A stretch of DNA of 64,000 nt from Lachnospiraceae bacterium (GCA_017552985.1 JAFZNO010000013.1:124001-188000), one strand, 5' to 3'; positions 25,506 through 33,632 are shown, counted from the stretch's first letter. Numbers and translations: made by a program. Notes: a model not told the origin generated them from the letters alone.

Positions 25506-25670
25506 TCCATGTTACCAATAAATTTACCTATGTTTGGATCGCTGACCCCTGTTTACCTTACCAGCATTATGGACCTGTATTCCCGCAAAATCATCGTCTG
25601 GAACCTTTCTAAGACGATGGAGGTCTCCTGCGTTATCGACACCGTATTAATTGATATGCCCCTCGCTTAA
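25506..25670 (+). pseudogene. IS3-family transposase (OrfB) fragment
   Basis: One frame gives YLTSIMDLYSRKIIVW followed by NLSKTMEVSCVIDTV, the DDE integrase-core segment of IS3/IS150 OrfB around its first or second Asp. The upstream part HVTNKFTYVWIAD lies in another frame, so there is an indel. Both ends are missing. It is a remnant and not active. Confidence 0.75.
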
Positions 25671-25683
25671 ATGATAATCAAGG

Positions 25684-25905
25684 TTATTCATCCATAATCT
25701 GTATTTTCCGGCAATCATATAACCATTCTTCCACATAAGGCAGTCCTGTCTCTGGATCCACCCTATTTTCACCATAGGTCACTTGGTTAAGTGTTAACGC
25801 CGGGTAGAAATCGCCAATTTTACGCAGGCACTTTAATAACAAGAAGAATGTCTCCTCAAGATCCTTATTATCCGCAAAATATGCTTGTGCCTCTCTTCCA
25901 CCATC
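25684..25905 (-). pseudogene. Open frame of 73 codons without a start, gene remnant
   Basis: Frame runs from a stop at 25906-25908 to TAA at 25684-25686. It reads DGGREAQAYFADNKDLEETF, then LLLKCLRKIGDFYPAL and ends YDCRKIQIMDE. It has no start codon or ribosome site, and its composition is protein-like. I do not recognise the parent family. It is probably the 3' part of a gene cut by insertions at the element's end. Confidence 0.45.
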
Positions 25906-25929
25906 TCACGCGGTCAATTGATTCTAATA

Positions 25930-28122
25930 TCACATATTATTTTCTTTTACATACAATAATACCCTATTTTTTAGGTGGTCAATCAATAAATCCTCACTCT
26001 GTTCGCCCGAAAAATATTTAGAAAACTCTTCTTCCAAAATGTTCTTGTAAGGGTCTTGACCTTCATATATAGCAACGGAATTCTTTATAATTTCCAAGAG
26101 TTCCACGTAGATTGCCTCATTATCTGGTTGATCAAGGTATCTTCCCAACTCGTAAAATCCTGCGGGACACGACCAAGTTTTACCTTCCACGGCAAATACT
26201 TGATCCTTTAGCACGTCCGATCGGATGCTAAGTTGGAAATCATCCTCCTTTGTCATGGCAGTCTGCACCTCTTTTGACAAAAGCATTTTTGCGAACTCCT
26301 TAGCCGTCTCTTTGTCCTGATTGTTAGCTGTTTTTCGGATAATGCATATGTGTGAACTGCTGATTAAGTTCTTCGCGCCGTCCTTTCTCGGAAATCCTTT
26401 GATCTTTACCTTCTCTCCGTATGTCTGATGATAAAAGATCAAATCCGAAGGCTTGAAAATATAGACTAAATTACCCAAAACTTCACCTTCGTTTATTCCC
26501 TCCACGTATGGAATCTGCGTCTGTCCCGGGCCATAAGTCCTGATAATCTGTGCGGCATGTTGCAATGCTTCAACCTTCACTTGCAGTGCTTCTCCATCCA
26601 GGTCAAAATAAAAACTGTCCTCTAACCCACCGTCAAGAATGGCACATGCGATCCACTCCTTACTCTCTCCCATTGCATTATCAACGATGTACTTTACGTT
26701 ATCTTCGCCAATGCATTGAAGGAATGTCTTGTAATCCCAATCTTCTTCATCCGAGGCGGAAAGTAATGTCTGAATGTAAAAATCAAGAACAATCCCATAG
26801 TATTTCTCATCAACTGCCCCCAACTTTAACGCTGCCTCATTCAGAATACCCGTCAAGCCAAGCTCGTCATAGATTTCATTTAACGGCTCAAAATATTCCG
26901 TATGATCGCGAAAGGACAGAAGCCTTGAATCAATCATGGCTGGACCTTCTCCCGCCATGAGCATTGTCAGCAACTGCGTCTTGTCATAATCATCCTTTAT
27001 GACAATTTGTCGATCAGGATGCTTCAGATTAAACTCAGACACGGCTGCGTTGTAAGCCTGCACCCCTTTGGGTACTGCTAACTCCGTCACGTGGATCTCC
27101 TTCGGTGCAGGTACCAAATATAGAAAAAACATCCCCTGCTGATTTTGGATCAGAAGGGAAACCTTACCTGCCCCATCAACGGATATGTTTGTTACGTCAT
27201 TTACTTCCATTCCGTACTCCTTAAAGGAATATAGACAGCCCAGCTCCTTCCCTGCATTGTCGCATAAATATAAACCCGCTTGTTTTACAATAAGCCATCG
27301 TTCCTGATCCAGTCGGTTTACTGCCCTTATGGTCTCCCATCCCTTGTCATTTTCCTCTGCATATTTGAATAAAATGCATTCCTCACCAGTCTTGACGTTT
27401 ATCTGCGCAATTTGATGCTGATAACTTTGCTCTCCGTCCTTCATTCTTGAGTCCACGGCCACAGACCCGTCCGACAGCGTGAGCATTCTCCAAAACGCAT
27501 CCTTAGAAAAGCTTTTACTCCAGATTTTTTCCCCCTCAGGTGAATAGATCTGGTAATCTGAAAAATCATCCCTAAGAGCCTCTCCAGCCAAATGTACGTA
27601 TCCATCTGCATCGACGGTTACCGTATCCGGACCTAATTCTCCATAGGCCGCTTGAAGATCAAGCACCATGGTCTTCTCCACTTGCCCGTTCTTTCCACGC
27701 GTTTCCACATGAAATCCATTCCCGTCAGCCTTACCGCGTTCCATGAGAATGGTTACGAATCCTTCCTTCAATTCAACGTTTCCCGCACCGGTAATGTAGC
27801 CCATCTCGTCAAAAGGCCATTTAATGGTTTCCTTCAAACCATTGGCACTTACTCTCAAGACTTCCGTTTCGCTGTCTGAATATTTTTCCGCATAGTAATT
27901 CGTAATCTGGCATGCAAAACCGTTTCCCGTTATAAAATAGGTTTTGCCATTTTCGGCTTCAGCTTCTCCTCTTCCTGCTTCCAGTCTGATGTTTGTTGTG
28001 CATACATACTTCTCAACATCACCTTGTTTTATCTGCGAAGGCGAGTTCTTTTGAAAACACCCGCCAAGCAAAGAAGTCATCAGCAAAATCCCCAAAGCAT
28101 ATAGTTTTTTGCTTCTTTTCAT
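25930..28122 (-). CDS. Lipoprotein: beta-propeller plus solute-binding domain
   Basis: 730 residues. Signal peptide with lipobox LLGGC (C22). Residues ~40-365 show repeated blade-like segments (VDADGYVHLAGE, LSDGSVAVDSR, SVDGAGKVSLLIQNQQG). Residues ~375-700 resemble a family 1 extracellular solute-binding protein: YNAAVSEFNLKHPDRQIVI, LLTMLMAGEGPAMIDS, and a late segment KTANNQDKETAKEFAKMLLSKEVQ. No ABC permease is nearby, so it may be a sensor or orphan binder. It is the last gene of a run preceded by an ECF-type promoter, 21 bp after the previous stop. Confidence 0.72.
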   Translation of the reverse strand: MKRSKKLYALGILLMTSLLGGCFQKNSPSQIKQGDVEKYVCTTNIRLEAGRGEAEAENGKTYFITGNGFACQITNYYAEKYSDSETEVLRVSANGLKETIKWPFDEMGYITGAGNVELKEGFVTILMERGKADGNGFHVETRGKNGQVEKTMVLDLQAAYGELGPDTVTVDADGYVHLAGEALRDDFSDYQIYSPEGEKIWSKSFSKDAFWRMLTLSDGSVAVDSRMKDGEQSYQHQIAQINVKTGEECILFKYAEENDKGWETIRAVNRLDQERWLIVKQAGLYLCDNAGKELGCLYSFKEYGMEVNDVTNISVDGAGKVSLLIQNQQGMFFLYLVPAPKEIHVTELAVPKGVQAYNAAVSEFNLKHPDRQIVIKDDYDKTQLLTMLMAGEGPAMIDSRLLSFRDHTEYFEPLNEIYDELGLTGILNEAALKLGAVDEKYYGIVLDFYIQTLLSASDEEDWDYKTFLQCIGEDNVKYIVDNAMGESKEWIACAILDGGLEDSFYFDLDGEALQVKVEALQHAAQIIRTYGPGQTQIPYVEGINEGEVLGNLVYIFKPSDLIFYHQTYGEKVKIKGFPRKDGAKNLISSSHICIIRKTANNQDKETAKEFAKMLLSKEVQTAMTKEDDFQLSIRSDVLKDQVFAVEGKTWSCPAGFYELGRYLDQPDNEAIYVELLEIIKNSVAIYEGQDPYKNILEEEFSKYFSGEQSEDLLIDHLKNRVLLYVKENNM

Positions 28123-28143
28123 TTCTCACCCCATTGACAGATT

Positions 28144-28962
28144 TTAGTGCCGTTCATAAGCCTTTAATACCAATAGCTTTGGTATTTTATCACTTTCTAT
28201 TAGAATAAATATCGTTCCAGAATTATCTGAAGCAAGATTATAAATATATGAAATCGGAAATCCGTTTTCTTTCCAATCAAATATTTTACATAAGTTTTTC
28301 CTTTCTTTATCCGCCAAGTAGATGCCTTCCATGTCTGCTAGTATAACTCGTCCGTCATAATAAATGTTGGCTGCACACAACCAGTCCATTCTATCATCTA
28401 ATTCATCATATTCCATAATGGTATTTTTATTGTTTTCATCGTTGCCTAATTCCATTATTATGTGTTTAATACTTATTATATCCCCGTTCTTTTGAACAAT
28501 GCAACATAAATCCATCGCCGCTTTACCATCTGGCAATAATATAAAACGATAAAACTTATAATCAGACGGCATATCGAAAACCTGAAACTCTCCTTTGTTA
28601 GATATCTCGTAATAACATTTTTCCCATGCGAAAAAAACAATGTCATCATTTGCTATGATCGCAATAGGCAAATCAATGTCTTTGGGATTCATAAAATCCA
28701 AAGTTATTGTCTTTAATATCTTTCCATCATTACTGCATCTTTCCACATAATATTGATAAAAATACTCTCCATTAAGCGTCACGGATGCTACGATCGAGTC
28801 AGTAGCGCGAGGTGCATATACTCGCAAGGAACAAGTAGCCGTCGTTCCACTGAAACTCAACCCCGGAAACGCACTGGCACCAGACTCATTTGCAGCCTTT
28901 GATGGAAATCCCATCACCATCACGATTGCTAAAACTGATAATATGGCAATAAGTTTTCGCAT
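28144..28962 (-). CDS. Secreted chimeric protein: Ig-like head, propeller fragment
   Basis: 272 residues. Cleavable signal peptide (1-24, ending SKAA), no lipobox. Residues ~25-67 (FPGLSFSGTTATCSLRVYAP, then DSIVASVTLNG) resemble small secreted Ig-like proteins of the DUF6147 kind. From ~68 to the end it resembles the propeller of the downstream lipoprotein (YYVERCSNDGKILKTITLD, LPDGKAAMD, ASDNSGTIFILIESDK), but it stops exactly where that protein's solute-binding domain would begin. It looks like a deletion fusion of two secreted-protein genes. AAAGGAGGGG precedes the ATG. Confidence 0.6.
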   Translation of the reverse strand: MRKLIAILSVLAIVMVMGFPSKAANESGASAFPGLSFSGTTATCSLRVYAPRATDSIVASVTLNGEYFYQYYVERCSNDGKILKTITLDFMNPKDIDLPIAIIANDDIVFFAWEKCYYEISNKGEFQVFDMPSDYKFYRFILLPDGKAAMDLCCIVQKNGDIISIKHIIMELGNDENNKNTIMEYDELDDRMDWLCAANIYYDGRVILADMEGIYLADKERKNLCKIFDWKENGFPISYIYNLASDNSGTIFILIESDKIPKLLVLKAYERH

Positions 28963-28990
28963 AAGAATTCCCCTCCTTTCTTCGTTATGT

Positions 28991-29024
28991 CATATATAAC
29001 GTTTTGGGAGGGGAAAAAGGGACA
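28991..29024 (-). promoter_or_regulatory. ECF-type promoter, copy 1
   Basis: Minus strand: TGTCCC (29019-29024), 17 bp, CGTTATATATG (28991-29001). The same hexamers with the same 17-bp spacing occur at 31260-31292. It lies ~30 bp before the start of the secreted protein gene. Confidence 0.75.
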
Positions 29025-29096
29025 GGTTATGTAATTTTAAAGTTTTAAAGTTTTTAAAAGTTAAAAGTTTTTTATATTTCTGATTACATTTCAAAA

Positions 29097-29759
29097 CTAT
29101 TTTATTTTCTCTGCCAATTCTATCAGTTGGTTTTTATCCAGAAAACCTTGGATGCTAAGCAATATGCCATTTGCACTTTGCCATACAATTATGTTTGATT
29201 CGTCAGGCTTTTCAGACAAATATAAATCTGCCTTGATCCCGTTTACATATACCGTTTGACTTTCCATGTTCTCATCAAACAACAAATAAAACTCCTCTTC
29301 ACGCGTGGAATTCATTGCGGTAAAAATCAACAACTCTCCTTTCTCGCTCGTATATGCTTCGTTAACTGTATCTTCATCCTCATGCCTGTCAACCAACTGA
29401 TATTCTTCAAATACAATTCCTTCTAAAGTATAAGCAGATAAATTCTCGGTTGCTCCCATATTGTTCTGATATCTATACTCATTATCCATAAAGCGCTCGG
29501 CAAACCATCTTATTACTTCTGCCCTTGCTTCTTCACTAAATCCCAGAACCAGTCCACCCGAAATACCGAGCACAACAAGTATTGTTGCGGCTACCCTGCG
29601 CACCTGATACAACAGAGGATGTTTTTCCATCGCAATGAGCTGTTTCATTTTTCTGTGAAATTTTGGCGAAAACACACAATCTTTTTCTGCAACGGGGAAC
29701 TGTGTCAACATATGATCTCGCACTTCAATCAATGCGCTTTTCAATTGTTCATCAGTCAA
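29097..29759 (-). CDS. DUF4367 anti-sigma-like membrane protein
   Basis: About 220 residues. The probable start is TTG at 29759, 9 bp after AAGGAGG; this site lies inside the end of the sigma gene and overlaps it by 8 bp. An N-terminal cytoplasmic part (~75 residues, HTH-free, LLYQVRRVAATI at its end) would contact sigma. One membrane helix follows (~68-88), then an extracellular DUF4367 domain (NLSAYTLEGIVFEEYQLV ... GIKADLYLSE ... VWQSANGILLSIQG). Such proteins hold or transmit signals to the cognate ECF sigma factor. Confidence 0.8.
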   Translation of the reverse strand: MTDEQLKSALIEVRDHMLTQFPVAEKDCVFSPKFHRKMKQLIAMEKHPLLYQVRRVAATILVVLGISGGLVLGFSEEARAEVIRWFAERFMDNEYRYQNNMGATENLSAYTLEGIVFEEYQLVDRHEDEDTVNEAYTSEKGELLIFTAMNSTREEEFYLLFDENMESQTVYVNGIKADLYLSEKPDESNIIVWQSANGILLSIQGFLDKNQLIELAEKIK

Positions 29760-30288
29760 TGCTTTGATCCTCCTTCCCCATGGCTTTTTCAAGTCGCTGT
29801 TTAGCCCTTTGTCCTGCCTTCTTGGCTGCTTCCGTTGATATTCCTAAAATCTGACCAATTTCCGAATACTCATATCCGTGCAAATACTTTAACATTATTA
29901 TGTCCCTGTCACGCGGAGCCAGCCCCTCGATTCGTTTCGCAATTTCACTTTCCCCGTCATACGGCACCAAAGAATCTTCACCGACCAGATCTTCTTCCAG
30001 GGACATTTCCTGTTTCCATTGTTTCTTTTTCTTTCTGTATATTTCTCTTGCTGCATTCCTGGTTACTTGCATAACATACCATTTTGTATTTTTATCCTTC
30101 GGATCCTGTAGTTTTTTTACATGCTTGCACGCATTTAACATGGCCGTCTGCACCGCGTCTTCAGCATCTTCTTCGCTTCGCAATATGGAGGTTGCGATTA
30201 TTTTCATGCTCGTAGCATATAGCTCATAAATTTGTTCTATTTTTGTTCTGTCTTCTTTATCTTCAATTGTCGCCAAAAAAATAAACAT
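29752..30288 (-). CDS. ECF-family RNA polymerase sigma factor
   Basis: 178 residues. Region 2 at ~18-85 (YELYATSMKIIATSILRSEEDAEDAVQTA, described here as residues 21-50; KWYVMQVTRNAAREIYR) and region 4 at ~118-172 (LAPRDRDIIMLKYLHGYEYS, EIGQILGISTEAAKKAGQRA). It should direct polymerase to the TGTCCC-17-CGTTAT promoters on the same element. The ATG has only a weak GGGGG upstream. A 14-bp palindrome (30304-30317) sits just before the gene. Confidence 0.9.
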   Translation of the reverse strand: MFIFLATIEDKEDRTKIEQIYELYATSMKIIATSILRSEEDAEDAVQTAMLNACKHVKKLQDPKDKNTKWYVMQVTRNAAREIYRKKKKQWKQEMSLEEDLVGEDSLVPYDGESEIAKRIEGLAPRDRDIIMLKYLHGYEYSEIGQILGISTEAAKKAGQRAKQRLEKAMGKEDQSID

Positions 30289-30303
30289 GCCCTGCCCCCA
30301 TCC

Positions 30304-30317
30304 CGAACTTTTGTTCG
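30304..30317. promoter_or_regulatory. Palindrome CGAAC-N4-GTTCG, LexA-box-like
   Basis: CGAACAAAAGTTCG (minus strand) differs from the Firmicutes LexA consensus CGAACRNRYGTTYC at two positions. It lies 16 bp upstream of the sigma factor start codon. It could instead be the binding site of another regulator. Confidence 0.35.
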
Positions 30318-30529
30318 TTTTCGTGACAAAATAAGCTATCTACTTTATAACATCAGCATGTTATTTTTTCAATCGACAAATATAATAAATTTTCATGGTA
30401 CATTCCAGACTGACTTAATTGTAAACCAACTGATATAAATTCATCAAAAGTTAAATAAACTAATCTATTCGGTATATCGATTTACCCATTCACAACACTA
30501 AGCAAACCACTTTGCATCGTAAATGTGTA

Positions 30530-30618
30530 GTCGAGTAGACTAGGGGCTCACGCCCCTAGCCCCTCACAGATCCGTGCATGTGGCTTTTCCGCACACGGCT
30601 CCTCGCAGTAACGACCGC
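30530..30618 (-). mobile_element. Group II intron remnant (ribozyme part)
   Basis: Minus strand carries gagGAGCCGTGTGCGG, GCACGGATCTGTGAGGGG, the stem CTAGGGGC/GCCCCTAG and GTCTACTCGAC, in the order seen before intron-encoded reverse transcriptases. No reverse transcriptase is present. The remaining bases of 30318-30645 are AT-rich and hold nothing else I can support. Confidence 0.55.
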
Positions 30619-30645
30619 CCAGACTCCCTCGGCTATGCTTCATTA

Positions 30646-31065
30646 TTATTGCTCATTCACAAAATCAATAGATATAAAATTTCCTTTTTCGCCCTCCCCT
30701 GAATAAATTATCATTATTTTAAATTTATTTCCCTCCTTTGATGTTACTATCGCATCCTCTACCTCATACCCCATATTGCGATAATAATTAAAAAACTGAA
30801 CTAGGTTCGCATAAGTATAGTATGTACAAGCCGTGTCGGATGTTTTATAAGCGAATGCTGTATGTGGAGGAAGTGGAATGGTATATTTTTTCGTGTCATT
30901 CTCATTTATGAGATAAGATATGTGCTCCTTCCGCCCGTTAAAATGTGCATCAAACCAGTATCTAAACTCAGGATAGGAAAACCTCAAATATACCAAGATA
31001 ATTATGGAAAATCCCAAAAATAATATCGCTATCCAAATAATCCGCATGCCCTTTTTCTTGTTCAT
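30646..31065 (-). CDS. Small membrane-anchored extracytoplasmic protein
   Basis: 139 residues: basic N-terminus (MNKKKGMR), membrane helix at ~8-28, then an outside domain of ~110 residues (KYTIPLPPHTAFAYKT, then YTYANLVQFFNYYRNMGYEVE). No family recognised. The nearest GGAG is 14 bp from the ATG, an unusually long spacing. The second ECF-type promoter is ~200 bp upstream. Confidence 0.6.
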   Translation of the reverse strand: MNKKKGMRIIWIAILFLGFSIIILVYLRFSYPEFRYWFDAHFNGRKEHISYLINENDTKKYTIPLPPHTAFAYKTSDTACTYYTYANLVQFFNYYRNMGYEVEDAIVTSKEGNKFKIMIIYSGEGEKGNFISIDFVNEQ

Positions 31066-31259
31066 ATGCCATTCAAAATCTCCTTATGCATTTATTATTG
31101 TAAAACACCCAAAGTCAAGCGACATTGCTTCCCAATGGATACCTTCCTTTCCATAAAATCAGTTGATCTATAAACTTTGTTTCAAAGCAAGTTACTATCC
31201 ATTTAATACATTGGAATCCCCCCTTTGTCTAGTATATATGGCTGATATCGCTATTTGCC

Positions 31260-31292
31260 ATATATAACGTTTTAAAATGCTCAAAAGGGACA
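31260..31292 (-). promoter_or_regulatory. ECF-type promoter, copy 2
   Basis: Minus strand: TGTCCC (31287-31292), 17 bp, CGTTATATATGG. It shares both hexamers, the AAAA before CGTTAT and the exact spacing with copy 1. The leader to the 30646-31065 gene would be ~195 nt, and AAGGGGGG with an immediately closed ATG in between hints at a lost gene. Confidence 0.7.
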
Positions 31293-31376
31293 TTTGCCTT
31301 GCTATTTTTTTATGGCACTATTTTCTAAATCTTTTAAAAAGATTTTAAAAGTTAAAAAAGTTGAAAATACTAAACG

Positions 31377-31408
31377 AAAAGCTGAGAATCCGCACAATTC
31401 TCAGCTAA
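31377..31408 (-). terminator. Terminator of the DUF3800 gene
   Basis: Minus strand: perfect stem AGCTGAGAAT / ATTCTCAGCT with a 7-nt loop, then TTTTCG. Confidence 0.82.
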
Positions 31409-31468
31409 TTCCTCTAAGCTCTGCAATTCCTTAGGTTATGAAAGAACCCAACCGACCAGCCGCTCTCA

Positions 31469-32149
31469 TTAATCTCTAAATTCTTTCTCCTTAATCCTTT
31501 TGAGAAAATCTTTTCTCAAATCATTTCTTGAATGAAACATCAAAAGATCTGAACGCGTAAGACTGTTTGCATCATAACGTTGCTGCAGCAACGCCAAAGT
31601 ACATAGCAAATCTGCTGCCTGAAACAGGCGATAATTCACTGGATGAACTTTTCTCATTTCAAAATCAGTAAGTTCTGTAGCCAAAACAGCATTTAGCATT
31701 CTTGTAATCTGTCTTTGACCATTATCATAATATACGATAACTTTATCGAATTCCTGAAAATAATCCCGATGGTTTCTAAGAAAAAAAGAAAGGTCTTTAG
31801 CCATTTTGGCCTGCAACTTCATGTCATCTTCATAATGTATCTTCTCATAAAGAAAAGTCTTGTATTTTATGTCGGAATGAAGCACAAAATAGTATAGCTT
31901 CGAAAACAAGGCTCTTCGTTCGTTTGGGGGAACATTCTCATAAATCTCTTCCCTCCGAATCAGCGGTTCCGAGTGAATCGCCGTGTTTCCATATCCTCTG
32001 TTTCGCAAATTCTCGTTTAGGATATCTAGCTGCTTGGATATGTCAACACTCTGATCGTGAAAAACCATTGTTACCACATAATACGGCGAATGCTTGGCAT
32101 AATTGCCAAAATCACCACTTTCATCGACAAAAATACTTAATTCGTGCAT
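31469..32149 (-). CDS. DUF3800 protein (predicted RNase H-like)
   Basis: 226 residues from the ATG at 32149 (GGAG upstream); this start puts the acidic motif FVDESGD at residues ~6-12. A later KVIVYYDNGQRQI and a C-terminal QAADLLC complete the acidic residues of DUF3800, thought to have an RNase H-like fold. Members are frequent on mobile elements and near defence genes; their activity is not established. It is preceded by a structured leader and terminator. Confidence 0.85.
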   Translation of the reverse strand: MHELSIFVDESGDFGNYAKHSPYYVVTMVFHDQSVDISKQLDILNENLRNRGYGNTAIHSEPLIRREEIYENVPPNERRALFSKLYYFVLHSDIKYKTFLYEKIHYEDDMKLQAKMAKDLSFFLRNHRDYFQEFDKVIVYYDNGQRQITRMLNAVLATELTDFEMRKVHPVNYRLFQAADLLCTLALLQQRYDANSLTRSDLLMFHSRNDLRKDFLKRIKEKEFRD

Positions 32150-32161
32150 TACTTTATCTCC

Positions 32162-32222
32162 AATAAAAAACGGCGGAGAGACTCCCCGCCTATTCGGTTG
32201 GACCAAGATCTTTCGACCAGCC
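32162..32222 (-). ncRNA. Structured leader and terminator before DUF3800
   Basis: Minus strand: a hairpin-forming segment (GGCTGGTC...GGTCCAACC, 32195-32222) followed by GGCGGGGAG t CTCTCCGCC and TTTTTT (32162-32190), 13 bp before the gene. Transcription should end here unless relieved, so this could be an attenuator or a separate small RNA. GGCTGGTCG plus GTTGG recurs just past the gene's 3' end (31447-31462). Confidence 0.55.
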
Positions 32223-32324
32223 CACAACAGGCATCGCCTGTTATATATAATATAACAAAACCCTCTGGCGTTTGCAAGTGCTTTTGAATAATTATCTTTG
32301 GATTATTTTGGGAAATCTCTATTG

Positions 32325-33632
32325 CTACAATACTTTCATCTGATTTTTCTTACCATCTTTTTCTTGTCCATATTCTTTTGCTGCTTTTCTCCCTTCCTCC
32401 AGTTTTTCCTTCAACGTCTTCGGTCTTTCGCTCTCCTCCCATTCCTTGGTGAGTCCCATGCGGGAGACAAACTTCCCGAGTCTGTCAGCCAACCGGTTCA
32501 CCTTGTCCAGCTTCCTCCTTAACCCTTCAACGGTATCGCGCAGGCTGCCAATCACCTTCTCATATTCCGCCGTCACGTATTCCGCCATGGATGCCTGCCG
32601 ATATTTTCCAAGAAGCCTCTCAAAAGTTTTCTCCGGGATCTTCACCATTGGCTCCGGATCCAGAATACCCTTGGCCAGTTTTGCTTCCTGCCTGATTCTT
32701 TCGATTTCTCGACCAACCTTTCCGTCCGTTCCCGCAAGGGAGTCGGCCATGTCCTTGTAAGACTGAAGCCTCTCCCGTCTTTGTTCGATCTCCTGATTGA
32801 TCCTTTTCAGTTCTTCCTGGTGCCTTTCCTCTTCGGATTCGCTCTCCGCGATCCGCACCCCCGAAGCCGCAAGCTCTGACTCAAGCTCTTGTTTTTCCGC
32901 TCCGAGGATTTCAAGCTGGGACTCCATTTCATCTACTTCCCTCTGTGCCTTTCGGTATTCCGGAAGCATCATGCCGCCGTGGCTTTCTCCCAAAATTTCT
33001 GTTTCGATCCCACGCTCCCTGCAAAGTTGTCCCAGGAAATCCCTTTCCCGTTCCTGCCAGTGCATGGTTTCCGTGTCATTTTTGCTGACTGCGGGGGCGA
33101 TTCCCATTTCCTGCAGTGCCTTCGTCAGGCTGTTTCTGGTTTTCAGCCCGGTTCTGTAACCGTGTGCCACCGGAACGTAATCCAGGTGCAGGTGCGGCGT
33201 TGACTCGTCCATGTGAAGAACTGCGTTAAAGAGGTACAGGTTTGGATTTCTCTCCTGAAACGTTCTTGCGTACTCCTCCAGCACTTCCTTCGCAAGCCTT
33301 GCCTCCTCGCTCAGGTTTCCCCCCTCGTCCAGCACCCCGGTGTCATCCCTCTTTCCGACCTGCACAACGGTTTCATAAAACGTTTTTTCGTTGTTCCCCG
33401 AGTTTTTGATCTTTCCAAGGTAATCGTCAATTTTGCGGTCGCTTCTTTTTTGTTTTTCATTGTATTCCCTCACGGCCTCCCCAAAGATTTGACCATAAGC
33501 AGCCTCCAGGGACTGCCTTACGAAAGTTTCATTCCAGGATATTCTTTGCGGGTCCACGTTGGCCGCCACGAACTCCCGGTTATCGTGATTTAGCGATCCC
33601 TTTCCCTTTACGAATGAAATGGTTTTCGCCAA
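32325..33632 (-). CDS. MobV-family relaxase (Pre/Mob)
   Basis: 435 residues from a TTG start at 33632, 8 bp after AAGGAGG. The MobV histidine-rich motif HMDESTPHLHLDYVP is at ~141-155 and binds the metal for oriT nicking. The N-terminal ~210 residues are the catalytic part. From ~225 to ~325 there is a long coiled coil rich in Glu/Gln/Arg, then a basic C-terminus. It would nick the oriT just upstream and lead the strand into a helper conjugation channel. Confidence 0.92.
   Translation of the reverse strand: MAKTISFVKGKGSLNHDNREFVAANVDPQRISWNETFVRQSLEAAYGQIFGEAVREYNEKQKRSDRKIDDYLGKIKNSGNNEKTFYETVVQVGKRDDTGVLDEGGNLSEEARLAKEVLEEYARTFQERNPNLYLFNAVLHMDESTPHLHLDYVPVAHGYRTGLKTRNSLTKALQEMGIAPAVSKNDTETMHWQERERDFLGQLCRERGIETEILGESHGGMMLPEYRKAQREVDEMESQLEILGAEKQELESELAASGVRIAESESEEERHQEELKRINQEIEQRRERLQSYKDMADSLAGTDGKVGREIERIRQEAKLAKGILDPEPMVKIPEKTFERLLGKYRQASMAEYVTAEYEKVIGSLRDTVEGLRRKLDKVNRLADRLGKFVSRMGLTKEWEESERPKTLKEKLEEGRKAAKEYGQEKDGKKNQMKVL

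Larger units (their letters stand above)
31066..31468. other. Intergenic region with ECF promoter and terminator
   Basis: Holds the second ECF-type promoter (31260-31292), the terminator of the DUF3800 gene (31377-31408) and an AT-rich run of ttttaaaagttaaaa repeats (31335-31370) similar to one at 29035-29070. No open frame longer than ~20 codons with a ribosome site. Confidence 0.6.

Noticed and set aside
31469-32222. Typical type III toxin-antitoxin locus
   Set aside because: The DUF3800 leader has a terminator but no tandem RNA repeat array, and the protein is not ToxN-like. Kept only as a finding for testing.
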